Shown: positions 19,382 to 28,012, counted from the stretch's first letter. The stretch: 49,913 nucleotides of DNA from Gammaproteobacteria bacterium (GCA_006218035.1 VBWC01000012.1:1-49913); one strand, 5' to 3'. Numbers and translations are program-made. Notes: a model not told the origin generated them from the letters alone.

Positions 19382-19696
19382 TTAACCCGTCATAATCCCG
19401 GTGATTTTCAACTCGGTAAATGACTGGCGGTGCCCCATACGCTTGCGAAAGTGCTTGCGGCGGCGAAACTTGAGTATCTTGACCTTGTCGCCGCGCCCAT
19501 GCGATTCGACCGTCGCCGTGACTTTCGCACCGCTGATAAACGGGGCGCCTACACTGATATTGTCGCCATCGGCAATCATGAGGACTTCGTTGAGGTCGAC
19601 CGCGGCACCGGCGTCTGCCACAAGCTTTTCGACCTTGAGCGTGTCGCCCGCGGCGACCCGATACTGCTTGCCGCCCGTTTTGATTACTGCATACAT
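19382..19696 (-). CDS. rplU: 50S ribosomal protein L21
   Basis: 104 residues: [25 protein letters not shown] start and [26 protein letters not shown] near the end, both signature blocks of L21. Binds 23S rRNA with L20. First gene of rplU-rpmA, read from the promoter at 19754-19782 with a leader of about 50 bases. Confidence 0.98.
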   Translation of the reverse strand: MYAVIKTGGKQYRVAAGDTLKVEKLVADAGAAVDLNEVLMIADGDNISVGAPFISGAKVTATVESHGRGDKVKILKFRRRKHFRKRMGHRQSFTELKITGIMTG

Positions 19697-19753
19697 GGCT
19701 GATTGATCCTGTAAATTCGGCTGAAAAAACCGTAGTCTGGCGGAAACCGCGGG

Positions 19754-19782
19754 AGTTTAGCCGTTTGCCCGGACGAGGTCAA
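19754..19782 (-). promoter_or_regulatory. Sigma-70 promoter of rplU-rpmA
   Basis: On the minus strand, TTGACC (19777-19782) and TAAACT (19754-19759) are spaced by 17 bases, five and four of six to consensus respectively. Well placed for the ribosomal-protein operon. It is back to back with the ispB promoter. Confidence 0.75.
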
Positions 19783-19805
19783 CGTGATGGGCGAGTTTTC
19801 GAGCT

Positions 19806-19833
19806 TTGCATGCCTGCAAAAAGAAAATATACT
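19806..19833 (+). promoter_or_regulatory. Sigma-70 promoter of ispB
   Basis: TTGCAT at 19806-19811 and TATACT at 19828-19833 with a 16-base spacer. A start near 19840 would rule out the ATG/GTG at 19784-19789 as the ispB start codon. Confidence 0.6.
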
Positions 19834-19930
19834 TGTCCGACCGATGGTTATCACGACCTCTGAAATTCACCCGTTTCCGCAGCCGCGCATGCACTACGTC
19901 GCCCAACAGCAGACCAGCACGACCGAGCCG

Positions 19931-20899
19931 ATGGATTTCGCGGCAGTGCGCGCGTTGATCGCCGCGGACATGGATGCGGTTGACGTGCTGATCCATCAGC
20001 GGTTGCGATCCGACGTTATCCTGATTAACCAGCTCGGAAACTACATCGTCAACAGCGGCGGCAAGCGCCTGCGCCCGCAGCTGGTGCTGCTGGCCAGCCG
20101 TGCCTACGGCTACGACGGGCCGCATCATCTGGCGCTGGCAGCGATTATCGAGTTCATCCATACCGCGACCCTGCTGCACGACGATGTCGTCGATGCCTCC
20201 GAACTGCGGCGCGGCCAAAAGACCGCCAACGCGATCTGGGGTAACGAGGCGGCGGTGCTCGTCGGTGATTTCCTGTATTCGCGCGCGTTTGAGATGATGG
20301 TTGAGGTCAACAGCATGCGGGTGATGGAGATCCTTGCCCATGCGACCAACACGATTGCCGCCGGTGAGGTGCTGCAATTGCTCAACTGCCACGACGCCGA
20401 CACCACGGAACAGCGCTACCTGGATGTGATACGGTCGAAAACCGCCAAGCTGTTTGAGGCAGCCACCCAGGTCGGCGCGGTGATTTGTAATCGCCCGGCC
20501 GCCGAAGAGCGGGCCCTGGCCAATTACGGCCTCCATCTGGGCACGGCGTTCCAGCTGATCGATGACGTACTCGACTACGGCTCTACTTCCGCCGAAACCG
20601 GTAAAAATGTCGGTGACGATCTGGCCGAAGGCAAGCCGACCTTGCCGTTGATCTATGCGATGCGCACCGGCACCCCTGCCCAGGCGGCGCTGATCCGCCG
20701 CGCAATCGAGAACGGCGGCCGGGACGACATCGACGCGGTCATCCTCGCGATTGAATCGACGGGGGCCTTGGCGTACACTGCGCGCTCGGCGCAGGAAGAG
20801 GCCCGCAAAGCCGCCGCAGCCCTGGCGGTGATTCCCGACTCACCGTATCAAGAGGCGCTGCACGCCCTGGCCGAATTTTCCGTCAATCGCAGTTTCTAG
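19931..20899 (+). CDS. ispB: Octaprenyl diphosphate synthase IspB
   Basis: 322 residues. Builds the polyprenyl side chain of ubiquinone. The first aspartate-rich motif is LLHDDVVDASELRRG, the second is LIDDVLDYG, with GGKRLRPQLVLLASRA before and GNEAAVLVGDFLYSRAF between. The start MDFAAVRALIAADMDAVDVLI aligns end to end with the E. coli IspB N-terminus, so ATG at 19931 is used although its ribosome site is weak. The frame is open back to 19784, but a promoter at 19806-19833 falls inside that extension. Divergent from rplU, as in E. coli. Confidence 0.95.
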   Translation: MDFAAVRALIAADMDAVDVLIHQRLRSDVILINQLGNYIVNSGGKRLRPQLVLLASRAYGYDGPHHLALAAIIEFIHTATLLHDDVVDASELRRGQKTANAIWGNEAAVLVGDFLYSRAFEMMVEVNSMRVMEILAHATNTIAAGEVLQLLNCHDADTTEQRYLDVIRSKTAKLFEAATQVGAVICNRPAAEERALANYGLHLGTAFQLIDDVLDYGSTSAETGKNVGDDLAEGKPTLPLIYAMRTGTPAQAALIRRAIENGGRDDIDAVILAIESTGALAYTARSAQEEARKAAAALAVIPDSPYQEALHALAEFSVNRSF

Positions 20900-20902
20900 G
20901 AT

Positions 20903-20979
20903 CGGGGTGTGGCTCAGCCTGGTAGAGCACTGCCTTCGGGAGGCAGGGGTCGGAGGTTCAAATCCTCTCACCCCGACCA
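20903..20979 (+). tRNA. tRNA-Pro (anticodon CGG)
   Basis: 77 bases with encoded CCA. Acceptor CGGGGTG pairs with CACCCCG, D arm GCTCAGCCTGGTAGAGC, anticodon stem CTGCC/GGCAG with loop TTCGGGA giving anticodon CGG, T arm GGAGG-TTCAAAT-CCTCT. Starts four bases after ispB ends. Confidence 0.95.
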
Positions 20980-21220
20980 ATCTATGATATCTCGCCGCAG
21001 GGGCGTTCGGATTCCAGGCCGTTCGCTAACGCTACGGGCGTTCGCCGGGGAATTGATTCACCGGATCAATTCCGCTTCCAGCTCACCCTCTCACGTCGAC
21101 CAATCTGTGCTAATCATTCGGCAGCTGTTTCCGATCCCCGCGCTGAACCGGCGTACCGGGCTTTCGCGGGAAAGTTGATCTACTGGAGCATATTCCGGTG
21201 CGCCGCTCACCGCGACCAAC
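20965..21220 (+). repeat. tRNA-Pro 3' end with two decayed downstream echoes
   Basis: The last bases of tRNA-Pro and its flank, CTCTCACCCCGACCAATCT (20965-20983), recur as CTCTCACGTCGACCAATCT at 21088-21106 and in a weaker form at 21204-21220 (CGCTCACCGCGACCAAC). Spacing is 123 and about 116 bases. The stretch preceding each echo also shares a GGGAA..TTGAT..GGA..ATTCCG pattern. The 351-base gap to the next gene holds these echoes, a GGAATTGAT/ATCAATTCC hairpin near 21048-21072, and no gene. Confidence 0.6.
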
Positions 21221-21330
21221 CGCAGTCCCCGATATTTCTCGTGCCTGGACTGACGGCGTGCCAATGATCACCACCATCATCGGATAGTGAATGGTAAACT
21301 GACCAATGTCAGTCCCGCCGGATCTGTAAA

Positions 21331-23175
21331 TTGAATAAATACGTCCTCGGCATATCCGCCTATTACCATGACAGCGCCGCCGCGCTGGTCGTCGATGGCG
21401 TCATCGCCGCAGCGGCGCAGGAAGAGCGCTTTTCGCGCAAAAAGCACGATGCGCGCTTTCCTGTCGAGGCGACCCGGTTCTGCCTGACGCACGCCGGTAT
21501 CCGTTTGCAGGACGTCGACTACGTCGTTTTCTACGACAAACCGCTGGTGAAGTTTGAGCGTCTGCTCGAGACCTATCTGTCGTACGCGCCGCGAGGATTT
21601 CGCTCCTTTATCGCGGCGATGCCGATCTGGCTGAAGGAAAAGTTATTTCTCAAAAAAACCCTGCGACGTGAACTGGCCGCGCTCGCCGCTATCGACGAAC
21701 AAGCGCTGCCGCCACTGCTTTTTACCGAACATCATCAGGCCCATGCGGCGTCGGCATTTTTCGCCAGCCCCTTCCAGACGGCGGCGGTACTGTGCCTGGA
21801 TGGCGTCGGGGAATGGGCGACGACCTCGGTCTGGCTGGGCGACGGCAATACGTTGACTCCGCAATGGGAGATCGATTTTCCGCATTCACTCGGACTGTTG
21901 TATTCGGCGTTTACCTACTACACCGGGTTCAAGGTCAACTCCGGCGAATACAAGCTGATGGGCCTCGCTCCGTACGGTGAGCCGAGGTACGCCGATCTGA
22001 TCCGCGAACACCTGATCGATATCAAAGACGACGGCACCTACCGGTTGAACATGGCGTATTTCAATTACGCCACCGGGCTGACCATGACCAATCGCCGCTT
22101 CGATGATTTATTCGGCGGCCCGCCGCGCCGGGCGGAATCCCCGCTGACGCAGCGCGACATGGACATCGCGCGATCGATACAACAGGTGGCCGAGGAAGTG
22201 GTTCTCAAGCTCGCGCGCACCGTCCGCCGTGAACTGGACATTGATGCGTTATGTCTGGCCGGCGGCGTCGCTTTGAATTGCGTCGCGAACGGTCGCTTGT
22301 TGAAGGAAGAGGTGTTCCGGAACCTATGGATACAACCGGCGGCCGGCGATGCGGGCGGCGCGGTGGGTGCCGCGTTGGCTGTCTGGCATGAATATCTTGA
22401 CCAGCCGCGTGTCGTATCATCCGGTGACGCGATGGCAGGGTCCTATCTCGGCCCGCGATTTACCAATGACGAGATCACCGCCTATCTGGATGCCGTCGGC
22501 GCCCGCTACTGCCGCCTGGAAGACAACGAGCTGATGCCCGTCCTGGCAGCCTTGCTTGCCGAGGAAAACGTCGCCGGCTGGTTTCAGGGGCGCATGGAAT
22601 TCGGACCGCGCGCACTTGGCGGGCGCTCGATCATCGGCGACCCGCGCAGCGCGCAGATGCAATCGACGATGAACCTGAAGATCAAGTACCGGGAATCTTT
22701 TCGGCCGTTCGCACCCGCCGTGCTGGCCGAAAAGGTCTCCGACTGGTTTGATATCGAGACCGACAGCCCGTACATGTTGCTGGTGGCAGCAGTGAAAAAT
22801 GACAAGCGCGTCGCCATGACCGCTGAACAGGAGCAACTCTTTGGCGTCGAAAAACTGAATATTCCGCGCTCGTTGATTCCCGCGGTCACGCATGTCGATT
22901 ATTCGGCACGTATCCAGACGGTTCATCCGTCCACCAACCCGCGCTTTCATCGATTGATCAGTGAGTTTTACCGGAACAGCGGTTGCCCCATGTTGATCAA
23001 CACCTCTTTCAACGTGCGCGGCGAGCCCGTGGTGAACACGCCGGAAGACGCCTACCGCTGCTTCATGCGCACCGAGATGGATTGCCTGGTGCTGGAAAAT
23101 ATCCTGTTGAAGAAAAGCGAGCAGCCAGCGTGGCATGAAGCCGGCGACTGGCGCAATGAGTTCGAACCGGACTGA
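21331..23175 (+). CDS. Carbamoyltransferase, NodU/TobZ family
   Basis: 614 residues. N-terminal Kae1-like domain: VLGISAYYHDSAAALVVDG, AAAQEERFSRKKHDARFP, EHHQAHAASAFFASPF with the metal-site histidines, CLDGVGEWATTS, and NSGEYKLMGLAPYGEP. Then DALCLAGGVALNCVANGRLL. C-terminal YrdC-like domain: GRMEFGPRALGGRSIIGDPR, FRPFAPAVL and TSFNVRGEPVVNTPEDA. The enzymes transfer carbamoyl from carbamoyl-AMP to a sugar or other hydroxyl. TTG at 21331 is the only start after the in-frame stop at 21295. It begins a three-gene run with an SxtJ-like and a DUF5989-like protein. The substrate cannot be read from sequence. Confidence 0.92.
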   Translation: MNKYVLGISAYYHDSAAALVVDGVIAAAAQEERFSRKKHDARFPVEATRFCLTHAGIRLQDVDYVVFYDKPLVKFERLLETYLSYAPRGFRSFIAAMPIWLKEKLFLKKTLRRELAALAAIDEQALPPLLFTEHHQAHAASAFFASPFQTAAVLCLDGVGEWATTSVWLGDGNTLTPQWEIDFPHSLGLLYSAFTYYTGFKVNSGEYKLMGLAPYGEPRYADLIREHLIDIKDDGTYRLNMAYFNYATGLTMTNRRFDDLFGGPPRRAESPLTQRDMDIARSIQQVAEEVVLKLARTVRRELDIDALCLAGGVALNCVANGRLLKEEVFRNLWIQPAAGDAGGAVGAALAVWHEYLDQPRVVSSGDAMAGSYLGPRFTNDEITAYLDAVGARYCRLEDNELMPVLAALLAEENVAGWFQGRMEFGPRALGGRSIIGDPRSAQMQSTMNLKIKYRESFRPFAPAVLAEKVSDWFDIETDSPYMLLVAAVKNDKRVAMTAEQEQLFGVEKLNIPRSLIPAVTHVDYSARIQTVHPSTNPRFHRLISEFYRNSGCPMLINTSFNVRGEPVVNTPEDAYRCFMRTEMDCLVLENILLKKSEQPAWHEAGDWRNEFEPD

Positions 23176-23176
23176 G

Positions 23177-23584
23177 ATGCGCGATACACCCCCCACCGCA
23201 AACACCCGGGAATTGCGCCATTTCGGCTTGATCACCGGGAGTATTGTTGCAGTGCTGTTCGGCCTGCTCTTCCCGTGGCTGTTCGACCGCGCCTGGCCAC
23301 TCTGGCCGTGGCTGACGGCGCTGGTTCTGATGGTCACCGGCGCTGCGGCGCCGGCGGCGCTCGGCCCGGTCTACCGAGGCTGGATGCGCTTTGGCCATGT
23401 GGCCGGCGCGATCAACACACGGATCATTCTCGCGCTGACATTTTATGCGATGATATTTCCAATCGGCGCGATCATGCGCCTGCTCGGGAAGGATCCGCTG
23501 GCCAGGTCGCCGGACGACGATCTGACGTCGTATCGCATCGCCAGCAAAGGCCGCGCGAAGCGCAATATGGAGAATCCTTTCTGA
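23177..23584 (+). CDS. SxtJ-like membrane protein
   Basis: 135 residues with two N-terminal hydrophobic helices (about 17-37 and 45-65) and a third near 85-105 (TRIILALTFYAMIFPIGAIMRLLGKDPL). The motif GKDPLARSPDD is typical of the SxtJ family, named for an open frame of the saxitoxin cluster and regularly found next to carbamoyltransferases. No catalytic motif is visible. ATG at 23177 begins two bases after the carbamoyltransferase stop. Function unknown; an anchoring or partner role for the enzyme is a guess. Confidence 0.8.
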   Translation: MRDTPPTANTRELRHFGLITGSIVAVLFGLLFPWLFDRAWPLWPWLTALVLMVTGAAAPAALGPVYRGWMRFGHVAGAINTRIILALTFYAMIFPIGAIMRLLGKDPLARSPDDDLTSYRIASKGRAKRNMENPF

Positions 23585-23736
23585 TGTTCGAGCTGCTGAA
23601 AGACCTGTGGGCGTTCATGAAGCATCGCAAAAAATTCTGGTTGCTGCCGATTATCATCGTGCTGGTGCTGCTCGGCACGTTGATCGTACTGGCGCAGGGA
23701 TCCGCGGTCGCTCCTTTTATATACACGCTGTTCTAG
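23584..23736 (+). CDS. Small single-pass membrane protein, DUF5989-like
   Basis: 50 residues: MFELLKDLWAFMKHRKKFWLLP, a basic amphipathic start, then one membrane helix (about 20-42) and a short tail SAVAPFIYTLF. This is the pattern of the DUF5989 family that follows SxtJ-like proteins. Its ATG overlaps the SxtJ stop as ATGA, showing translational coupling. Too short for most gene finders, but context and pattern make it real. Confidence 0.82.
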   Translation: MFELLKDLWAFMKHRKKFWLLPIIIVLVLLGTLIVLAQGSAVAPFIYTLF

Positions 23737-23811
23737 ACACACGTTCAGGTCTGCACGCCGCCAGCAATGGCAGCGCCTTGTCCATGAGCACGCGGATTGC
23801 CGGGAGGTTGA

Positions 23812-24036
23812 ATGGGTATCCGTACCATTATTGTTATTCTGCTGATCGTGCTGGCCGCATACCTGATCAGATCCCGGTTGCGGCGCGGCAAGCCGCGTCC
23901 GGCGGACAGCGCCGACAAGGCCATGTCCCCCGATAATCTCGTGCAGTGCGAGTATTGCCGCACGTATATCCCGCGGACCTCCGCCGTCCAGAAAGATGGC
24001 GGGTACTATTGCGCCAACGGTCATCGAGCGGATTAG
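23812..24036 (+). CDS. PP0621-like small membrane zinc-ribbon protein
   Basis: 74 residues. One membrane helix at about 5-21, a basic linker, and a C-terminal ribbon VQCEYCRTYIPRTSAVQKDGGYYCANGHRA with a CxxC pair and a Cys-x2-3-His pair, which fits a single zinc site. GGGAGG lies just before the ATG. Genes of this type often precede pilS in gamma- and betaproteobacteria. Function unknown; cytoplasmic regulation tied to PilS is speculation. Confidence 0.75.
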   Translation: MGIRTIIVILLIVLAAYLIRSRLRRGKPRPADSADKAMSPDNLVQCEYCRTYIPRTSAVQKDGGYYCANGHRAD

Positions 24037-24154
24037 ACCGCGATATTCCGGGAGGCATCGAAAAGGCCGATAATGATCCTGGCGTAGCGGCCGCTACCAG
24101 AGCGGTATCGACCCATGACATTTTGATCTCGCTGCCAGGAACGACACAAAACGC

Positions 24155-25795
24155 ATGAGCAAAGACGTTCATCCGGCCCCCCTCCCGATTGAAGAACGCC
24201 ACAGCGACCGCGCGCTGGACCGGCACACCTGGACACCGCTTCGATACCTGAATCTCTACCGGCTCGCGCTGGGGGGGCTGTTTGTTTTGCTGGCCGGTAT
24301 GGACATCGGGCCCAGGCTGCTCGGCCAACAGGATCCCAATCTGTTTATTACCACGAGCGTGATATATCTGGCGGCGGGGTTCGTCAACGTCGTCACTATT
24401 TACCTACGCGTTCCGACGTTTTCCATCCAGGTGTACAGCCAGATACTGGTCGACTTTGTTGTGATCACGCTGCTGATGCATGCGAGCGGCGGTATCACCA
24501 GCGGACTAGGCATGCTGTTTGTTGTGGCAATCGCCGGCGGCAGTCTGTTGACGGTCGGACGTACCGCGATGGCATTTGCCGCCTCCGCGTCGCTATTTGT
24601 GTTGCTCGAAGAGATCTACGCCCAGCTGGAACAGTTATTCCCGACCACCCATTACACTCAGGCCGGACTGCTCGGCGTCACGTTCTTCGCCACAGCGACG
24701 CTCGCGCATCTACTGGCAAAGCGCGTGCGTGAAAGCGAGGAGCTTGCCGCGCGGCGCGGTACCGACCTCGCCTTCATGGAACAACTGGCCGAATATGTCA
24801 TCGAACGGATGCAGACCGGCATCATGATTCTGGATGGAACCGGCGTCGTGAAGCTGGCCAATGATTCGGCGCGTCATCTGCTCGGCCTGCAACAGGCGGT
24901 TACCGACAACATAGCGCTGCCCGAGGCGCTGCTGACGCAGCTCGCCGGATGGCTTGATCACCCCGCCCACGAATCGAGGACATTCCGCGCCCTGTTAACG
25001 GGCGCCGACCTGTTGCCTCGTTTCGCGCGCATCAGTGCACACCCTTCGGGGGATATCCTGGTATTTCTGGAGGACACGGCGGCGACCGCCCAGCAGGCCC
25101 AGCAGATGAAACTGGCATCGCTGGGACGGCTGACCGCGAGTATCGCGCACGAAATTCGCAATCCGCTGGGTGCCATCAGCCACGCCGGCCAGTTGCTGGC
25201 GGAATCGCCCGGCATTGGCAGCGCCGATCAGCGCCTCACCGAAATTATTCGCGATCAGTCGAAACGCATGAACACCATCATCGAAAATATCCTGCGTCTC
25301 AGCCGGCGCGGCCAGGCGCATCCCGAGGAGTTCGAGCTGAAGCCGTGGCTCGTTGATTTCCTCAGCGAGTTCACGCGCAGCCGTCAAATCGATCCCAAAC
25401 TGATCCGCCTGAATATCCACCCCGCGGATATCCGCGTACGTATCGACCGGACTCAGCTGCATCAGATACTATTGAACCTCTGCGAGAACGGCTTTACGCA
25501 CAGCCAGCCGATAGATGATGCGCCGCGGCTAACGCTTGAAGGAGGATTCCTGAGCGATTCCAATAATCCGTTTCTGGCGGTTATCGATAACGGGCAGGGA
25601 ATTGCGCCTGATATCGTGGAACATATGTTCGAGCCATTCTTCACCACACGATCCAGCGGTACGGGGCTGGGCTTGTATATCGCACGCGAGCTTTGCGAAG
25701 CCAATCAGGCCCGCTTGAGTTATGCCGCTGCAAAAAGCGGTGGCAGCTGTTTTCGCGTTACGTTCGCCGATCCGCGGCGACGGCAGGTGGCGTAA
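24155..25795 (+). CDS. pilS: Sensor histidine kinase PilS
   Basis: 546 residues. About six membrane helices lie between residues 35 and 190 (for example LALGGLFVLLAGMDIG and QILVDFVVITLLMHASGG). A PAS-like domain follows near 210-300. The HisKA domain is LASLGRLTASIAHEIRNPLGAISHAGQLL with phospho-acceptor His332. The HATPase domain has the N box LNLCENGFTH, G1 VIDNGQGI and G2 SSGTGLGLYIARELCEAN. PilS monitors pilin in the membrane and controls PilR. pilR starts four bases downstream. Confidence 0.95.
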   Translation: MSKDVHPAPLPIEERHSDRALDRHTWTPLRYLNLYRLALGGLFVLLAGMDIGPRLLGQQDPNLFITTSVIYLAAGFVNVVTIYLRVPTFSIQVYSQILVDFVVITLLMHASGGITSGLGMLFVVAIAGGSLLTVGRTAMAFAASASLFVLLEEIYAQLEQLFPTTHYTQAGLLGVTFFATATLAHLLAKRVRESEELAARRGTDLAFMEQLAEYVIERMQTGIMILDGTGVVKLANDSARHLLGLQQAVTDNIALPEALLTQLAGWLDHPAHESRTFRALLTGADLLPRFARISAHPSGDILVFLEDTAATAQQAQQMKLASLGRLTASIAHEIRNPLGAISHAGQLLAESPGIGSADQRLTEIIRDQSKRMNTIIENILRLSRRGQAHPEEFELKPWLVDFLSEFTRSRQIDPKLIRLNIHPADIRVRIDRTQLHQILLNLCENGFTHSQPIDDAPRLTLEGGFLSDSNNPFLAVIDNGQGIAPDIVEHMFEPFFTTRSSGTGLGLYIARELCEANQARLSYAAAKSGGSCFRVTFADPRRRQVA

Positions 25796-25798
25796 GCG

Positions 25799-27130
25799 AT
25801 GACCAGACACCTTGCGCTGGTCGTCGATGACGAACCCGATATTCGCGAGCTGCTGGAGTTGACCCTGTCCAGAATGAATGTCGACACGCGCAGCGCCGAA
25901 AACCTGTCCCGTGCACGCGCCCTGCTGGTCGAGCAGACGTTCGATCTGTGCCTGACCGACATGCGTCTTCCCGACGGCAATGGCATCGAACTCGTCGCGC
26001 ACATACAGGCCAGGTATCCGCGTATGCCGGTGGCCGTCATCACTGCACATGGCAACATGGAGTCAGCCGTCAGTGCATTAAAGGCCGGTGCCTACGATTT
26101 CGTCTCCAAACCGGTTGACCTGCAGATGCTGCGTCGCCTGGTCAGCACCGCACTGAAGCTCGCCGACAGACCGACCGTGGATGGCACGGATGCGGCGATC
26201 CGGTTGCTCGGTGTTTCCGATGCCATTCAGAAGACGCGCGCAACCATCGAGAAACTCGCGCGCAGCCAGACACCGGTGTATATCAGCGGCGAATCCGGGG
26301 CGGGCAAGGAACTGGCGGCACGCCTGATACATGACCAGGGACCGCGCTCGGACAAGCCCTTTATCCCGGTGAACTGCGGCGCGATACCGGAACACCTGAT
26401 GGAAAGCGAATTCTTCGGCCACCGAAAAGGCAGCTTTACCGGCGCCGTCACCGACAAACAGGGCCTGTTTCAGGCCGCCCATGAAGGCACACTGTTTCTC
26501 GACGAGATCGCCGACCTGCCACTGCATATGCAGGTCAAGCTGTTGCGGGCCATCCAGGAGAAAGCGGTACGGCCGGTTGGCAGCCAGACCGAGGTAGCGA
26601 TCGACGTGCGCATTCTGAGCGCGACCCATAAAATTCTCGATACGCTCGTCAAGGAAGGCGCGTTCCGGCAGGATCTGTTTTACCGCATCAATGTCATCGA
26701 GTTGCACGTGCCGAGCCTGCGCGAGCGGATCGATGACATTCCGGTCCTCGCGCAATACATCCTGAATCGTCTGGCCGGCCAGGCCAACGGCCCGCCTGCG
26801 ATGCTGTCTCGGGAGGCGATCAATGCCTTGCAGGCATATTCGTTTCCGGGAAACGTGCGGGAACTTGAAAACATCCTTGAACGCGCCGTCACGCTATGTG
26901 AAAACCACTGGATAACGACCGAGGACCTGCAGCTACCCGACGTCAGGGAGGTTTCCGGCATGCGAACCGATGGCGAATTGGCGCTCGACCCTTTCCTTGA
27001 TTCCATGGAAAAGGAAACCCTGCTTGAGGCGTTGAAGAAAACCCGGTATAACAAGACTGCCGCAGCCAAGCTGCTGGGGATATCCTTCGGCGCTTTGCGC
27101 TACCGGCTTAAAAAGCTGGGCCTCGATTGA
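25799..27130 (+). CDS. pilR: Sigma-54-dependent response regulator PilR
   Basis: 443 residues. The receiver domain has acidic VVDDEP and phosphorylation site Asp54 in CLTDMRLPDG. The central AAA+ domain has Walker A GESGAGKE, the sigma-54 contact loop as GSFTGA, and Walker B GTLFLDEIADLP. A Fis-type helix-turn-helix closes the protein (LLEALKKTRYNKTAAAKLLGISFGALRYRLKKLGL). It activates pilA transcription with RNA polymerase-sigma-54. The sigma-54 site at 27350 downstream fits this. Confidence 0.96.
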   Translation: MTRHLALVVDDEPDIRELLELTLSRMNVDTRSAENLSRARALLVEQTFDLCLTDMRLPDGNGIELVAHIQARYPRMPVAVITAHGNMESAVSALKAGAYDFVSKPVDLQMLRRLVSTALKLADRPTVDGTDAAIRLLGVSDAIQKTRATIEKLARSQTPVYISGESGAGKELAARLIHDQGPRSDKPFIPVNCGAIPEHLMESEFFGHRKGSFTGAVTDKQGLFQAAHEGTLFLDEIADLPLHMQVKLLRAIQEKAVRPVGSQTEVAIDVRILSATHKILDTLVKEGAFRQDLFYRINVIELHVPSLRERIDDIPVLAQYILNRLAGQANGPPAMLSREAINALQAYSFPGNVRELENILERAVTLCENHWITTEDLQLPDVREVSGMRTDGELALDPFLDSMEKETLLEALKKTRYNKTAAAKLLGISFGALRYRLKKLGLD

Positions 27131-27202
27131 GTATAATGCCGCTGGCCACAGGTGCTGGGTTTCAGCAGAATGTGCGCATTTTGAGCAGTTTTTATCCTAC
27201 GC

Positions 27203-27287
27203 CTGTCACAGAGCGAGTGTATTTTCGATCACAGAAATCCGCCCTCAAGCCGTTCGACGGGCATGCCGATAGTAAATTTCGTGACAG
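27203..27287. promoter_or_regulatory. Possible PilR-binding region upstream of pilA
   Basis: CTGTC at 27203-27207 on the plus strand and GACAG at 27283-27287 (CTGTC on minus) flank about 75 bases, each within a TGTCAC/GTGACA hexamer. P. aeruginosa PilR sites carry a CTGTC-type core upstream of the pilA -24/-12 element. These are short words and could be chance. The whole 403-base gap between pilR and pilA holds no convincing gene. Confidence 0.35.
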
Positions 27288-27349
27288 ACATCACGTTTTG
27301 CACGGAGAAACAGCGACAATTAAGGGAATAGCCGGGGAGCCAATACAGC

Positions 27350-27364
27350 TGGCACACAACATGC
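27350..27364 (+). promoter_or_regulatory. Sigma-54 (-24/-12) promoter of pilA
   Basis: TGGCAC at 27350-27355, five bases, then ATGC at 27361-27364. This matches the TGGCAC-N5-TTGC consensus at all but one base, with the invariant GG and GC 10 bases apart. Start of transcription near 27376, leader about 158 bases. It sits behind a PilR gene, as in Pseudomonas. Confidence 0.78.
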
Positions 27365-27533
27365 AGCGGGAGAAGTCAAGGCAGGCGTCCAACGCCCTGA
27401 CCGACCACTCCAGGGAAGGAAGACTGTCAGGAAGACGGTTGGGACAAAAGGATTAACTCGGGGCGAAGGAACAGCGCCAACGTGATTAGATCAAGTTAAC
27501 GTGTAGTAAATATTTCGTAACAGGAGAGCAACA

Positions 27534-27944
27534 ATGAAACAGACACAACAGGGTTTTACACTTATCGAATTGATGATCGTCGTCGCGATCATCGGTATTC
27601 TGGCCGCGATAGCGATTCCGTCGTATCAGGACTATACGACGCGGGCCAAAGTCAGCGAGATGATCAACATGGCGGCAGCAGCGAAAACGTCGATATCGGA
27701 ATATGCGATTTCGAACGGCAATACCCTGCCAGCTAACGCAACTCAGGCCGGATTTACTGCGGTGACGTCGAAGTATTTGACCAGCATGGCTTGGTCGAGC
27801 CCGACGCTGACGGTTACCGGCAACACTACCAACCTGGGGCAGGCTGTCGTTTTGACGTTAACTGCGGCCGCCAGCGCCAACGGCGTGAAGTGGACCTGCG
27901 CAGCGACCACAGGTGCGAAATACGCCCCGGCAAGCTGCCGTTAG
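27534..27944 (+). CDS. pilA: Major type IV pilin PilA
   Basis: 136 residues. The short leader MKQTQQG is followed by [35 protein letters not shown], the canonical mature pilin N-terminus with Phe1 and Glu5. The globular part is small and rich in Ala, Ser and Thr (several possible O-glycosylation sites) and closes with a disulfide pair WTCA...ASCR. AGGAGA lies before the ATG. Followed by its own terminator, so it is probably a single-gene transcript. Confidence 0.97.
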   Translation: MKQTQQGFTLIELMIVVAIIGILAAIAIPSYQDYTTRAKVSEMINMAAAAKTSISEYAISNGNTLPANATQAGFTAVTSKYLTSMAWSSPTLTVTGNTTNLGQAVVLTLTAAASANGVKWTCAATTGAKYAPASCR

Positions 27945-28012
27945 TACTCCACTGGCGTAGTTAATACGCCGTAGATACCGGCTCGATCGGTTACTCGAAC
28001 CGGGCACCAAAT

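Noticed and set aside
24084-24097. 14-base perfect palindrome before pilS as an operator
   Set aside because: Short GC-rich palindromes are expected by chance here and no second copy was noticed in the window. Mentioned only with the neighbouring gene.
27127-27456. 109-residue frame between pilR and pilA
   Set aside because: Overlaps the sigma-54 promoter, has no ribosome site and no recognisable pattern. The region is regulatory.
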